Part shown: positions 35,125-44,140 of the stretch, piece by piece
How positions within the stretch are numbered: the stretch's first letter is position 1
Layout: the number at the start of each line of letters is the position of its first letter
Origin: RDYJ01 sp034931405
GTDB taxonomy: Bacteria > Cyanobacteriota > Cyanobacteriia > Cyanobacteriales > Nostocaceae
DNA length: 64,000 bases
NCBI RefSeq assembly: GCF_034931405.1
Contig: NZ_JAYGHA010000010.1
Coordinates: forward strand, 62,001-126,000
Direction of reading: 5' to 3'
The notes under the pieces: generated by a model
Told to the model about the DNA's origin: nothing
What the model saw: only the letters and a program-made list of their open reading frames with translations
Database searches by the model: none
Program-made: the position numbers and the translations under genes

Positions 35125-35850
35125 ATGTTTTCTTCATCTCAACAACCAAGTCATACAATTAAGCCACCACAAACTATACTTTCTGGACAAAGACCAGGAG
35201 GAGAAATCCTCTCCACTGCAACGGAAACAGGATTAGTATCTAACGATTTGGGTATTAACAAAATTATTGCCTTTCCACCAAATCGGGACACATTAGGGGG
35301 AACTTCTTATCTTATTGTAAGAAATGAAGGTAATATTCTCATCGACTGCCCAGCTTTGGAGCAAATTAATCAAAATCCGGTCGCACACGGTGGTGTGCGT
35401 TGGTTGTTTATTACTCATCGCGGTGCTATTGGTAAAGTCGCAGAAATTCAACAAGCCCTTGATTGTGAGATTCTCATTCAAGAACAAGAAGCCTATTTAT
35501 TGCCAGGTTTAAGTGTCACTCCCTTCTCTCAAGAATTTAATCTTGATGCCACCACACAAGCAATTTGGACACCTGGTCATTCTCCTGGCTCTTCATGTCT
35601 ATACTATCGTGAATTTGGAGGAGTATTATTTTCGGGGCGGCATTTACTTCCCAACCCCCAAGGTGAGCTAGTACCATTACGCACCGCAAAAACTTTTCAC
35701 TGGACTAGACAACTTAAAAGTGTTCAGGCATTGCGCGATCGCTTTACGCCAGAAACTCTACAATACATTTGCCCCGGTGCTAATATTGGCTTCCTCCGAG
35801 GCAAACGTATCATCAACCAAGCTGATCAGCAATTAGGGATTGGGGACTAG
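35125..35850 (+). CDS. MBL-fold protein with degenerate metal site
   Basis: The 241 residues show the metallo-beta-lactamase fold: TSYLIVRNEGNILIDCPALE at the N-terminus, WTPGHSPGSSCLYY (His-containing strand) and GGVLFSGRHLLP. The HxHxDH motif is replaced by THRGAIG, so two or three metal ligands are missing and hydrolase activity is doubtful. The last codons (LGIGD) run into a heptamer repeat, so the native C-terminus may have been replaced by repeat sequence. Cyanobacterial members have no known role. Confidence 0.78.
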   Translation: MFSSSQQPSHTIKPPQTILSGQRPGGEILSTATETGLVSNDLGINKIIAFPPNRDTLGGTSYLIVRNEGNILIDCPALEQINQNPVAHGGVRWLFITHRGAIGKVAEIQQALDCEILIQEQEAYLLPGLSVTPFSQEFNLDATTQAIWTPGHSPGSSCLYYREFGGVLFSGRHLLPNPQGELVPLRTAKTFHWTRQLKSVQALRDRFTPETLQYICPGANIGFLRGKRIINQADQQLGIGD

Positions 35851-35903
35851 GGATTGGGGATTGGGGACTGGGGACTGGGGACTGGGGACTGGGGACTGGG
35901 AAA
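35836..35903. repeat. STRR (GGGGACT/GGGGATT)n
   Basis: About nine heptamers start within the final codons of the MBL-fold gene (LGIGD) and lead to an N gap. Confidence 0.9.
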
Positions 35904-35913
35904 TAGATATTTC

Positions 35914-36122
35914 NNNNNNNNNNNNNNNNNNNNNNNNNNNNNNNNNNNNNNNNNNNNNNNNNNNNNNNNNNNNNNNNNNNNNNNNNNNNNNNNNNNNNNN
36001 NNNNNNNNNNNNNNNNNNNNNNNNNNNNNNNNNNNNNNNNNNNNNNNNNNNNNNNNNNNNNNNNNNNNNNNNNNNNNNNNNNNNNNNNNNNNNNNNNNNN
36101 NNNNNNNNNNNNNNNNNNNNNN
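35914..36122. other. assembly gap (209 N)
   Basis: Undetermined bases lie between the MBL-fold gene and ctpA, next to an STRR. No gene boundary is affected. Confidence 0.95.
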
Positions 36123-36139
36123 ATCTCTGCTCCCCATCA

Positions 36140-37381
36140 CTACGAACCTGCTACTACCAAATCTTTGCTCAATAGTTCTATAGCAGCTTTATATTGACTG
36201 TCTGCATCTGTACCAATTTGCTCCCGACTAATTGGTGATTGAGTAATTACTATGTCTGGCTTAATACCTAGTTTATTAATGTCTCGGTGGTTGGGAGTTT
36301 CATATTTAGCAATTGTCACTGCTAAACCCGAACCATCGGATAATTCAAATAAAGATTGAATTAATCCTTTACCAAAAGTAGTTTCACCTACTAACTGAGC
36401 GCGAGTATTATCTTGCAATGCACCAGCAAGAATTTCACTAGCACTAGCAGTTCCTTGATTCACCAAAATCACCAAAGGATCTTGTGTGAGAGCCTGACCA
36501 GAGGCTGCAAAATTCCCCTGAATACCTTGGCGATTGACAGTGTAAACGATTGTGCCTGAATCTAACCACTGACGAGCAACCTCAATTCCTGCTTGTAATA
36601 AACCCCCTGGATTATTTCGCAAATCGAGAATATAGGCAGCCGCACCTTTTTTTTCTAAAGTATTAATAGCGGTGGCCAACTCCATGGCAGCATTAGCGTT
36701 AAATTGAGTTAGGCGTAAATAGCCAATGGGTTTTCCTTGGGGGGATAAACGCAAGTTAGCTATGACCGGATTAAGTTCAATGCGATCGCGCACTAAGATA
36801 ATTTCCTTGTCTGCTTCACCCTCTCTGCCAATCAACAAAGAGACTACACTACCTATTGGTCCGCGCATCTGCGCCGCAGCCTCATCCAAAGAGAGATTTT
36901 CTGTGGATAATCCTTCAATTTTGAGAATGCGATCGCGCGGTTTTAAACCTGCCTTTTCAGCTGGTGAACCCTCTATAGGTGTAATTACCTCCAATATCCC
37001 CGTCTGGGGATTGAGGGCAATTTGTAAACCCACACCTGTCAGTTCTCCAGAAGTATTAACTCGCAAACTGCGGTACTGCTCTGGGTCTAGAAACCTGGTA
37101 AAAGGGTCATCAAGGCTTTTGAGCATCTTCTGAATTGCCGTGTATGCTGCTTGGTCATTTGGCAGGGGGTTTTTGAGAGTTTTTTGCCGCACATCCGCCC
37201 AGTTTTGATCATTAAATGTTGCATCCAGATAAGAGCGATTAACAATTCGCCAAACCTCAGAAACTAGCTTTTGCTCTTGGGTCAAAGCTATTGCTGGTGA
37301 GACGAGTGAGCCAAAAACCAAGCAAAAAGCCAAAAGTAACGAAAATCCGTGCCGAAAAACCTGTTTTTTCATGAACCCCAT
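36140..37381 (-). CDS. ctpA: carboxyl-terminal processing protease (S41)
   Basis: S41 serine protease with a Sec signal peptide (residues 1-32, cleavage after AIA), a PDZ domain (about 110-195) and a protease domain. The catalytic Ser lies in NQGTASASE (308-316) and the Lys in TFGKG (335-339). CtpA cleaves the C-terminal extension of D1 (PsbA) in the lumen, which allows assembly of the manganese cluster of photosystem II. Divergent orientation to petB is a linkage I associate with ctpA in other cyanobacteria, which favours CtpA over CtpB/C. ATG 37372 is an alternative start. Confidence 0.9.
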   Translation of the reverse strand: MGFMKKQVFRHGFSLLLAFCLVFGSLVSPAIALTQEQKLVSEVWRIVNRSYLDATFNDQNWADVRQKTLKNPLPNDQAAYTAIQKMLKSLDDPFTRFLDPEQYRSLRVNTSGELTGVGLQIALNPQTGILEVITPIEGSPAEKAGLKPRDRILKIEGLSTENLSLDEAAAQMRGPIGSVVSLLIGREGEADKEIILVRDRIELNPVIANLRLSPQGKPIGYLRLTQFNANAAMELATAINTLEKKGAAAYILDLRNNPGGLLQAGIEVARQWLDSGTIVYTVNRQGIQGNFAASGQALTQDPLVILVNQGTASASEILAGALQDNTRAQLVGETTFGKGLIQSLFELSDGSGLAVTIAKYETPNHRDINKLGIKPDIVITQSPISREQIGTDADSQYKAAIELLSKDLVVAGS

Positions 37382-37729
37382 TTTCTATTCCATCTCCACC
37401 CAAATTACTTATAAATGTCCAGTTGCGACGTTTTTGATGAAATCTATCTCTCGACTATGTTACTTTTTTTATAGAAGAGGTGCATTGCTCTCATCAAGTT
37501 GTCATCAACGCTGCTGTGCATTTCCCACCTCAAAAACGATAAAATCTACTTTGGAACCAACATTTACAGCTTTGGCTTGCAAAGAGATCGCAATATATTC
37601 CATATTTACAGAATGTTAAGTTTCTAAAAATCTTAACGATTCTGCAACAAAGCTACTCTTTGTGAAAATCCCAAAATGTGTATTGGGAGATTTATCAACC
37701 ACAACCTATTTGTAGGAACTTAAGATTGT
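37382..37729. promoter_or_regulatory. divergent ctpA/petB promoter region
   Basis: The 348 bp between divergent starts must contain both promoters. I see no repeats, no gene and no motif I can name with confidence. Short open frames here lack coding character. Confidence 0.45.
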
Positions 37730-38377
37730 ATGGCCAATGTCTATGACTGGTTTGAGGAACGCTTGGAACTGGAAGCGATCGCTGAAGATGTAACCAGTAA
37801 GTATGTACCTCCACACGTTAACATTTTTTACTGCTTGGGTGGAATTACCCTAGTTTGCTTCCTAATCCAGTTTGCTACTGGATTTGCGATGACGTTCTAC
37901 TACAAGCCTACAGTTACAGAAGCCTTTTCTTCAGTAGAGTACATCATGAATGAAGTCAACTTCGGTTGGCTAATTCGCTCCATTCACCGCTGGTCTGCCA
38001 GCATGATGGTGTTGATGATGATTCTCCACGTCTTCCGGGTTTATCTGACCGGTGGTTTCAAAAAACCCCGCGAACTGACCTGGGTAAGTGGTGTAATCCT
38101 CGCTGTGATCACAGTTTCCTTTGGTGTGACTGGCTACTCCCTACCTTGGGACCAAGTTGGTTACTGGGCTGTGAAAATTGTGAGTGGTGTACCAGAAGCA
38201 ATCCCCGTAGTTGGCGTTCTCATTTCTGACTTACTACGTGGTGGTTCTAGTGTTGGTCAAGCGACATTAACTCGCTACTATAGCGCCCACACATTCGTAC
38301 TACCTTGGTTAATTGCGGTATTCATGCTATTCCACTTCTTGATGATCCGTAAGCAAGGTATTTCTGGACCTTTGTAA
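37730..38377 (+). CDS. petB: cytochrome b6
   Basis: Core subunit of the cytochrome b6f complex in the thylakoid membrane, passing electrons from plastoquinol. The 215 residues match the family exactly. C35 (NIFYCLGG) is the site of covalent heme c_n. Heme-ligating His pairs lie at H85/H99 and in the YSAHTFVLPW and LFHFLMIRKQ helices. Four transmembrane helices are evident. petD follows 83 bp downstream, forming the conserved petBD operon. Confidence 0.99.
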   Translation: MANVYDWFEERLELEAIAEDVTSKYVPPHVNIFYCLGGITLVCFLIQFATGFAMTFYYKPTVTEAFSSVEYIMNEVNFGWLIRSIHRWSASMMVLMMILHVFRVYLTGGFKKPRELTWVSGVILAVITVSFGVTGYSLPWDQVGYWAVKIVSGVPEAIPVVGVLISDLLRGGSSVGQATLTRYYSAHTFVLPWLIAVFMLFHFLMIRKQGISGPL

Positions 38378-38460
38378 TCTCAAGTTATCAGTGAATAATT
38401 AAAAGCTGATAGCCTTCACTAATGCTTTAACTTCATTTAAGCAGGAGACCACATTTAAAA

Positions 38461-38943
38461 ATGTCAACGCAGAAAAAACCGGATCTGAGCGATCCTAACT
38501 TAAGAGCCAAACTTGCCAAAGGCATGGGTCATAACTACTATGGCGAACCCGCTTGGCCTAATGATTTGCTGTATGTGTTTCCCATCGTCATTATGGGTTC
38601 CTTTGCTTGTATTGTGGCTCTAGCAGTGTTAGATCCGGCAATGGTTGGTGAACCAGCTAATCCTTTCGCTACTCCCCTGGAAATCTTGCCAGAATGGTAT
38701 CTATTCCCAGTGTTCCAGATTCTCCGTTCACTACCTAACAAACTGTTAGGAGTATTGGCAATGGCTTCCGTACCCTTGGGATTAATTCTTGTTCCCTTCA
38801 TTGAGAACGTTAACAAGTTCCAAAACCCCTTCCGTCGTCCAGTAGCGACAACAGTATTTTTGTTTGGTACTTTTGTCACCATTTGGTTAGGTATTGGTGC
38901 TGCATTACCTTTAGACAAATCTCTGACTTTGGGACTGTTCTAA
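38461..38943 (+). CDS. petD: cytochrome b6f complex subunit IV
   Basis: Subunit IV corresponds to the C-terminal half of mitochondrial cytochrome b. The 160-residue length is exact. It has the N-terminal KKPDLSDPNLRAKLAKGMGH, the plastoquinol-site PEWYLFPVFQILRS segment with the PEWY motif, and three transmembrane helices. It is preceded by an AGGAG-type ribosome site and co-transcribed with petB. Confidence 0.99.
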   Translation: MSTQKKPDLSDPNLRAKLAKGMGHNYYGEPAWPNDLLYVFPIVIMGSFACIVALAVLDPAMVGEPANPFATPLEILPEWYLFPVFQILRSLPNKLLGVLAMASVPLGLILVPFIENVNKFQNPFRRPVATTVFLFGTFVTIWLGIGAALPLDKSLTLGLF

Positions 38944-39223
38944 ATTAGTTTCTGCTAGTTTTAACTAACAAGTAGAAGCTTCTAGGCTGAAGCAGGAAGA
39001 AAAAGCCCACTTTTGTTAGCATTAGTTAGCTTTTTTGTATCCTTACGTCACTTTCCCGGAAATGTTGTGACACCTGTGAGTTTCAAGAGCATATACTGAA
39101 GTTATGAGTCTCTAAGGATTGGCCGCAAGCATGATACAGCCCATTAGCTGCTCACACTAATAGTTAATGCACTTTTGAAAACTAACAGGTGTCAATTTTC
39201 GTAATCTGGTTTTTATCTAAGAC
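38944..39223. other. region downstream of petD
   Basis: A possible weak terminator (AAAAAGC ... GCTTTTTT) lies at 38999-39036. Otherwise no gene or repeat is seen up to the MITE at 39224. Confidence 0.35.
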
Positions 39224-39346
39224 AGGACTTACGCAACTGGCATATTGATAGGGTGCGTCAGACTGCATAAATCCTGCAAATAAACAGATTGTTGATATCT
39301 GACGCACCCTACAACAGATTTTTGGTGTAACACTTGCGTAAGTCCT
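39224..39346. mobile_element. MITE-like inverted-repeat element (123 bp)
   Basis: AGGACTTACGCAA at the left end and TTGCGTAAGTCCT at the right end are perfect 13-bp inverted repeats. A second nested pair (AGGGTGCGTCAGA / TCTGACGCACCCT) lies within. There is no coding sequence. Ends of this type are frequent in cyanobacterial MITEs. Its right end overlaps the longest open frame of the following gene. Confidence 0.8.
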
Positions 39347-39456
39347 ATAAGATTTCCAGTTTTGGGTGTAAAATGAAATCTATTCCAAAATCTCAAACCA
39401 CCGCAAAACCAGAAGCAGTTACATTTCTTACTTACTTAATATTCAAGTCACGGTCA

Positions 39457-39900
39457 ATGCTTACTACAGTGCAGCAAGACCATCTGACGGTGAAGAGCGA
39501 TCTTAAGCTCCAAAACCAGGTACAACAATGGTTTGAAAACTTTTCTCTGCAATATTTAGCTCAAGGAGGCTGGTCAGAAAGCCAACTCTATCGCCTCAAT
39601 TTAGCATTAGCAGAAGGCTTTACTAACGCAGTTCGTCATGCTCATCGGGCTTTACCGCCAGAAACAAATATAGAAATTAAATTAAGTCTGTGGATTGACC
39701 GACTGGAGATCAGAATTTGGGATTACGGTAAACCTTTTAATCCTGATCAGATACCTGAGCCAAAACCAGGTACTCTGCAAGATCATGGGTATGGATGGTT
39801 TCTGATTCGACGCGTGGCGGATAGTGTTGTTTATGAACGTGATTCTGATAACAGAAATTGTCTGTTGATTGTTAAATATCTTTTAGAAGGACAACATTAG
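39457..39900 (+). CDS. serine/threonine kinase-type anti-sigma factor (RsbW/SpoIIAB-like)
   Basis: A GHKL-type ATPase domain covers almost the whole 147 residues: N-box LALAEGFTNAVRHA, G1 box IWDYGKPF, and G2 box HGYGWFLIRRVAD. Such proteins bind sigma factors or phosphorylate STAS anti-anti-sigma factors in partner-switch signalling. No STAS or PP2C gene is adjacent. The frame is open up to 39334, but those codons come partly from a MITE, so ATG 39457 (MLTTVQQDHL) is the probable start, with ATG 39373 as an alternative. Confidence 0.85.
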   Translation: MLTTVQQDHLTVKSDLKLQNQVQQWFENFSLQYLAQGGWSESQLYRLNLALAEGFTNAVRHAHRALPPETNIEIKLSLWIDRLEIRIWDYGKPFNPDQIPEPKPGTLQDHGYGWFLIRRVADSVVYERDSDNRNCLLIVKYLLEGQH

Positions 39901-39915
39901 GTTGAGCAAAAAAAT

Positions 39916-39957
39916 TCCCAGTCCGTTCCTAAATCTTCGGCGCTGGGATGAGTTTTT
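39916..39957 (+). terminator. intrinsic terminator
   Basis: TCCCAG and CTGGGA pair around a loop with a small inner hairpin, followed by TGAGTTTTT. It serves the anti-sigma gene; the convergent pirin gene ends just beyond. Confidence 0.65.
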
Positions 39958-39972
39958 ATTTAAGAAGGATGT

Positions 39973-40689
39973 TTAAGCCAAGTCGAAAAGCAGAATTTCT
40001 GCACTGAGGTTGGTACTAATTTCCAGTTGCTCTGCTCCAGTAATTTGCACTCCGTCACCTGCTTTAAGTTCTTGTCCGTTTAAATTGACTTCACCTTTAG
40101 CTATTTGTAACCAAGCATAACGATGAGGCTGGACTTGATAATTTATAATATCGCCCTGCTCTAAAATAGAGGTGTATAAGTCAATATCTTGATGGATAGT
40201 TACAGCGCCATCACGTCCATCTTTAGCAGCAATTAAGCGTAATTTTCCCTTTTTTTCTGCCACAGGAAAATTTTTCTGGTCATACCTTGGTGTTAATCCT
40301 TGTCGATCCGGCAAAATCCATATTTGCAGTAGATGTAATTCTTCTGTTTGTGAGTGATTAAATTCACTGTGCATAATGCCAGTACCAGCACTCATAATTT
40401 GTGCATCACCTGGACGAATTACTGAACCTGTACCCAAACTATCTTTATGTTCCACTGCACCTGATAAAACATAAGTGAGTATTTCCATATCTCTATGTCC
40501 GTGGGTAGGGAAACCAGCCCCAGGCGCAATCCGATCATCATTAATCACTCGCAGCGAACGAAATCCCATCCGGTTAGGATCGTAAAAATGACTGAAGGAA
40601 AATGTATGATAACTATCAAGCCAGTCAATTTGACTATGACCCCGTGAATTGCTTTTATGAATGATATAGTTCATCGTATTTTGAGACAT
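39973..40689 (-). CDS. pirin family protein (YhhW/quercetinase-like)
   Basis: Bicupin of 238 residues. The N-terminal cupin holds the metal ligands in FPTHGHRDMEI (two His) and a His/Glu in MHSEFNHS. The YHTFSFSHFYDPNRMGF opening and the C-terminal LNGQELKAGDGVQITGAE are typical of YhhW-type pirins. Some have quercetin 2,3-dioxygenase activity in vitro; the physiological role is unknown. Single gene. Confidence 0.9.
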   Translation of the reverse strand: MSQNTMNYIIHKSNSRGHSQIDWLDSYHTFSFSHFYDPNRMGFRSLRVINDDRIAPGAGFPTHGHRDMEILTYVLSGAVEHKDSLGTGSVIRPGDAQIMSAGTGIMHSEFNHSQTEELHLLQIWILPDRQGLTPRYDQKNFPVAEKKGKLRLIAAKDGRDGAVTIHQDIDLYTSILEQGDIINYQVQPHRYAWLQIAKGEVNLNGQELKAGDGVQITGAEQLEISTNLSAEILLFDLA

Positions 40690-40871
40690 AATTTATCCTC
40701 ATTATTACAATAGGAGTCAGGAGTCAGAATTCAAAGAAAGGCAATATAAACCTAGAAAAAATTGATTTTTTACCAATCCTGTACAACTCATACTTATATT
40801 AAAATACTTCCATGTAAAATGAAAAGTACGCACTAAAAAGTTGCTTACTTACCAAAAAGATACTATCACTG

Positions 40872-41004
40872 GTAATGGGTAATGGGTAATGGGTAATGGG
40901 TAATGGGTAATGGGTAATGGGTAATTGGTAATGGGTAATTGGGAAAAATAAAATTGATTACCCAGTCACCAGTCACCAGTCACCAGTCACCAGTCACCAG
41001 TCCC
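40872..41004. repeat. STRR blocks (GGTAATG)n and (CCAGTCA)n
   Basis: About nine GGTAATG units (40872-40934) and six CCAGTCA/CCAGTCC units (40965-41004) fill the space up to the pyrE stop. The rest of 40690-40871 is AT-rich without gene signal. Confidence 0.92.
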
Positions 41005-41619
41005 CTATATTTGCTGATAACGTGCTTGTAAATCTCGAATAGAAAACAGTGTATCAAAATGCAAGCCAGCCGACTTATATAATTCTGCGCCACCTTGAAG
41101 TCGGTCTATTAGAGAAATTACCCTATCGACGGTATAACCTGCTGCTTGCAAACGCTCAACGGCTTTGAGTGCAGATTGTCCAGTTGTCACCACATCTTCC
41201 AGGACTACTACTTTTGCACCTGCTGGCAAGGTTGGTCCTTCAATATAAGCCATTGTCCCATGACCTTTAGCTTCTTTGCGAATAATCAATGCAGGTAAGG
41301 GTCGATTTTCATAAACTGAAACCACACTGACGGCGGAAACGATGGGATCAGCACCCAGAGTTAAACCGGCTACTGCCTGTGTATTGACTGGTAAGATATG
41401 TAATATCAACCTGCCTATAGCCAAAGCTCCTTGGGGGTGAAGTGTTACCTGTTTACCATTAATATAGTAAGAACTACGTTGTCCAGAAGAGAGAACAAAA
41501 TCACCTTCTTGATAAGCAAGTTGGCAAAATAAATCTAGTAAATGCTGACGCAAGGTAGTTAAATTAGTAGTAGTTGCCCAAATATCTGGTTTCTGAGATG
41601 TTTCAGTAGAATACGACAT
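41005..41619 (-). CDS. pyrE: orotate phosphoribosyltransferase
   Basis: PyrE converts orotate and PRPP to OMP in pyrimidine synthesis. The PRPP-binding motif is VVVLEDVVTTGQSALKAVE. FVLSSGQRSSYYINGKQVTL is the N-terminal substrate region and RKEAKGHGTM the flexible catalytic loop. At 204 residues it matches the cyanobacterial form. It stands alone and is flanked downstream by STRRs. Confidence 0.97.
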   Translation of the reverse strand: MSYSTETSQKPDIWATTTNLTTLRQHLLDLFCQLAYQEGDFVLSSGQRSSYYINGKQVTLHPQGALAIGRLILHILPVNTQAVAGLTLGADPIVSAVSVVSVYENRPLPALIIRKEAKGHGTMAYIEGPTLPAGAKVVVLEDVVTTGQSALKAVERLQAAGYTVDRVISLIDRLQGGAELYKSAGLHFDTLFSIRDLQARYQQI

Positions 41620-41720
41620 TACAAACCTTTAAAAGTTGTGTTACACCAAAGGTTGAACTCATAAGAGTTCTGAAATTAAGCATAAATTAAGATTCGCCCA
41701 AAATTAGAGGAGTTGTAAAC

Positions 41721-42152
41721 ATGAGTATAAATTTGCCAGGACTAAGTGGATTATTAGTAATATTTGCTGCTACTGCATTTCCTGTAGTTGCAGTTGCTCA
41801 GATGGAACCAGAAAATTATGAAACAGTAACCAATACTGTCGAGAGAGCTTATTTTCGCCATGATCGTAATTTTTATGACAATGGCAGTTTTCAGCGTCAG
41901 GTAGATTCTTTACTTGGTCCTGGGGGTAAGTTCGGAACAACTTTCGCGGATAATGAAATTGCCAAAGATGCTGAGTTGGTGAACACTCTTTATCGAGATA
42001 TTCTTGTGCAACAATCACAGAATGATCCTTATCTACGCACGCCTGATTTACCAAATCCTTACAACTCTTCGCTGTTAATGTCACCTCAGTACAATGCTAA
42101 TAAACTCAAGGTTGGTACTGAATATCGTTTTGAGAGTTTAACCTCTCGTTAA
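41721..42152 (+). CDS. hypothetical secreted protein (143 aa)
   Basis: A signal peptide (LSGLLVIFAATAFPVVAVAQ, cleavage before Met-Glu-Pro) precedes a mature region of about 115 residues that is Asn/Tyr/Asp-rich and has no Cys. GGAG lies 9 bp before ATG 41721. The family is not recognised; similar exported proteins of this size appear conserved in Nostocales, as far as I recall. Probably periplasmic. Confidence 0.7.
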   Translation: MSINLPGLSGLLVIFAATAFPVVAVAQMEPENYETVTNTVERAYFRHDRNFYDNGSFQRQVDSLLGPGGKFGTTFADNEIAKDAELVNTLYRDILVQQSQNDPYLRTPDLPNPYNSSLLMSPQYNANKLKVGTEYRFESLTSR

Positions 42153-42184
42153 ATATATAGGAGTCGCAGGGGCGAAGCATTCGG

Positions 42185-42389
42185 NNNNNNNNNNNNNNNN
42201 NNNNNNNNNNNNNNNNNNNNNNNNNNNNNNNNNNNNNNNNNNNNNNNNNNNNNNNNNNNNNNNNNNNNNNNNNNNNNNNNNNNNNNNNNNNNNNNNNNNN
42301 NNNNNNNNNNNNNNNNNNNNNNNNNNNNNNNNNNNNNNNNNNNNNNNNNNNNNNNNNNNNNNNNNNNNNNNNNNNNNNNNNNNNNNNNN
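42185..42389. other. assembly gap (205 N)
   Basis: Undetermined bases follow a GCAGGGGCGAAGCATTCGG repeat motif. The gap is probably repeat-related. No gene edge is visible. Confidence 0.95.
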
Positions 42390-42413
42390 GGTAAGTATTT
42401 CTCCCCATCTCTA

Positions 42414-42433
42414 CTGTCACCTGTCACCTGTCA
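42414..42433. repeat. STRR (TGTCACC)n
   Basis: Almost three tandem TGTCACC units lie just beyond the acetyltransferase 3' end. Confidence 0.7.
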
Positions 42434-42443
42434 ACCTACTATT

Positions 42444-42941
42444 TCACTTTTCGCCAACACGCAACCCCATAATAATTAAATCTCGTTCGACACCAGCTAA
42501 ATCAGCGATTTTTGGTAAATATCCCCAATTTTGAAAACCAAACTTTTCAAAGAGTTTTAAACTGGGGTGATTATGGGCAAAAATAAAGCTGACTAAAGTT
42601 TTTAAACCTAAACTCGGACTTTCACTAATTGCTTTTTCTAAAAGTTGCTTTCCCAAACCACATTTTTGAAAGTTTGGGGAAATGTAAATACTAATTTCGG
42701 CCGTGGAATGGTAAGCAGGTCTACCATAAAAGGATTGAAAACTCAACCATCCGGCAATTATACTATCTATTTCTACTACCCACAGGGGACGTTGTGAGGG
42801 TACTCGTCCCTGAAACCAAGCCATGCGACTTTCGACTGAGACTGGTTCTAAATCGGCTGTGGCCATGCGGGTAGGTATGGCAGCGTTATAAATTTCTACA
42901 ATTGTGGGTAAGTCTGCTTCTGTAGCATGGCGGATGATCAT
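42444..42941 (-). CDS. GNAT N-acetyltransferase (phosphinothricin acetyltransferase-like)
   Basis: The 165-residue GNAT fold carries the acetyl-CoA pyrophosphate-binding motif FQKCGLGKQLL. The N-terminal IRHATEADLPTIVEIYNAAI and EISIYISPNFQK are typical of the PAT/MddA subgroup that acetylates small amines such as phosphinothricin or methionine derivatives. The actual substrate is unknown. Confidence 0.85.
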   Translation of the reverse strand: MIIRHATEADLPTIVEIYNAAIPTRMATADLEPVSVESRMAWFQGRVPSQRPLWVVEIDSIIAGWLSFQSFYGRPAYHSTAEISIYISPNFQKCGLGKQLLEKAISESPSLGLKTLVSFIFAHNHPSLKLFEKFGFQNWGYLPKIADLAGVERDLIIMGLRVGEK

Positions 42942-43006
42942 TGCGGCTTTCTGGGCAAAATTCTTGGTAAAATCTTTAAAAATAATACACTGTCACCGCA
43001 AAATTT

Positions 43007-43195
43007 ATGAGCATTTTTAATCAAGATTTATTTATTCATCATCAGACAGTTTACCCAACTATAAGGACNNNNNNNNNNNNNNNNNNNNNNNNNNNNNNNN
43101 NNNNNNNNNNNNNNNNNNNNNNNNNNNNNNNNNNNNNNNNNNNNNNNNNNNNNNNNNNNNNNNNNNNNNNNNNNNNNGATTTTTTCAAAATTTAA
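43007..43195 (+). CDS. possible small gene interrupted by assembly gap
   Basis: ATG 43007 opens a frame (MSIFNQDLFIHHQTVYPTIR) that enters an N gap at 43069. If the gap length is right, it ends at 43195 after 62 residues. The visible residues are not recognised. Existence and length both depend on the unknown bases. Confidence 0.2.
   Translation: MSIFNQDLFIHHQTVYPTIRXXXXXXXXXXXXXXXXXXXXXXXXXXXXXXXXXXXXXDFFKI
43069..43177. other. assembly gap (109 N)
   Basis: Undetermined bases between the acetyltransferase and methyltransferase genes. Confidence 0.95.
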
Positions 43196-43245
43196 ATATG
43201 AGTCCTATAGCAACTTAGATGATTAATTAGTATTGATTTACATTC

Positions 43246-43416
43246 ATGAAAATTAAATTACTAATTCATTGTTTTGTCACTAGCAGTATTTTATCACTAC
43301 TAACCATAAATATATCAATTCAGCCATCACTAGCTTGCACTATAAATGTCATTCCAACTAGGTTGTACCATCCGCAGTTTATTAAAGGACAGATGGCACA
43401 ATTGAATATTTCATAA
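43246..43416 (+). CDS. possible 56-aa secreted peptide or gene remnant
   Basis: ATG 43246 starts a 56-residue frame with signal-peptide character (KIKLLIHCFVTSSILSLLTI, likely cleavage near SLA), followed by only about 25 residues. Its end overlaps the convergent methyltransferase gene by 6 bp. It may be the truncated start of a secreted protein gene. No family recognised. Confidence 0.3.
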   Translation: MKIKLLIHCFVTSSILSLLTINISIQPSLACTINVIPTRLYHPQFIKGQMAQLNIS

Positions 43417-44133
43417 AAACCGAACTTTGTATAAATCAAATAATTCTCCTGATTGCTTTTTGACTATTTTAGCACCTGCAGCTTTAATTATTTTTTCCCA
43501 TTCAGATACAGATTCTAAAAATACTTCTGCACCTAAATAGGTTTCTAAAACTGCCCAATCTTCTGCTAAAGGTTGTTCTGAATTAAGAATATCAAATACA
43601 AAATGCGCTCCGGGTTTTAATACCCGTTTGACTTCTAGTAATACAAGATTCCAATATTCTAGAGGAAAATAACAACTAAATCCTGTAGCTATGACTAAAT
43701 CAAATTGTTCTGAAGGGTAGTTTAAATGATGTGCTGTTCCTAATTCCACACCTTTAAAGAGTTTTGAGTTTAATTGTGAACCACGTGAATTTAGGGTATC
43801 TCTAGCTATATTACTAATTTCTTGCCCATAAAAAAATGCTTGCCAATCTCGCCAAGGATAGATTAAAAAACTGACACCGCAACCAATGTCTAAACAGTGT
43901 TGATTTTTTTGAGGTTGGGCAATTTCCCAGAATGGAGAAGCAATTTTATAAGCTAAGATGCCATTTTTCCATTCTTGATATATTGACATTTCTTGGACTT
44001 CGTTTGGAACTTCAAAGGCTTCTTTTTGATATTCTTTATTGAAGCGATATGCTATTTGTGCTATTCTTTCTTGCCATTTGTCGGCGGGATAAATATTGTT
44101 TTTGTAAGGATTTGATGGCTGGTTTTTAGACAT
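43411..44133 (-). CDS. class I SAM-dependent methyltransferase
   Basis: The 240-residue protein has motif I HCLDIGCGVSFLIYPW, a downstream acidic/aromatic post-I strand (FYGQEISNIA), motif IV FDLVIATGFSCYF, and RVLKPGAHFVFDI (post-motif IV), the usual layout of methyltransferase domain 11/25 proteins. The substrate is unknown. It lies between STRRs and is not obviously part of an operon. Confidence 0.85.
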   Translation of the reverse strand: MSKNQPSNPYKNNIYPADKWQERIAQIAYRFNKEYQKEAFEVPNEVQEMSIYQEWKNGILAYKIASPFWEIAQPQKNQHCLDIGCGVSFLIYPWRDWQAFFYGQEISNIARDTLNSRGSQLNSKLFKGVELGTAHHLNYPSEQFDLVIATGFSCYFPLEYWNLVLLEVKRVLKPGAHFVFDILNSEQPLAEDWAVLETYLGAEVFLESVSEWEKIIKAAGAKIVKKQSGELFDLYKVRFL

Positions 44134-44140
44134 TACTTAG

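Noticed and set aside
37371..37619. 82-codon open frame between ctpA and petB
   Set aside because: It overlaps the ctpA start antisense and has no recognisable protein character; the region is better explained as a divergent promoter.
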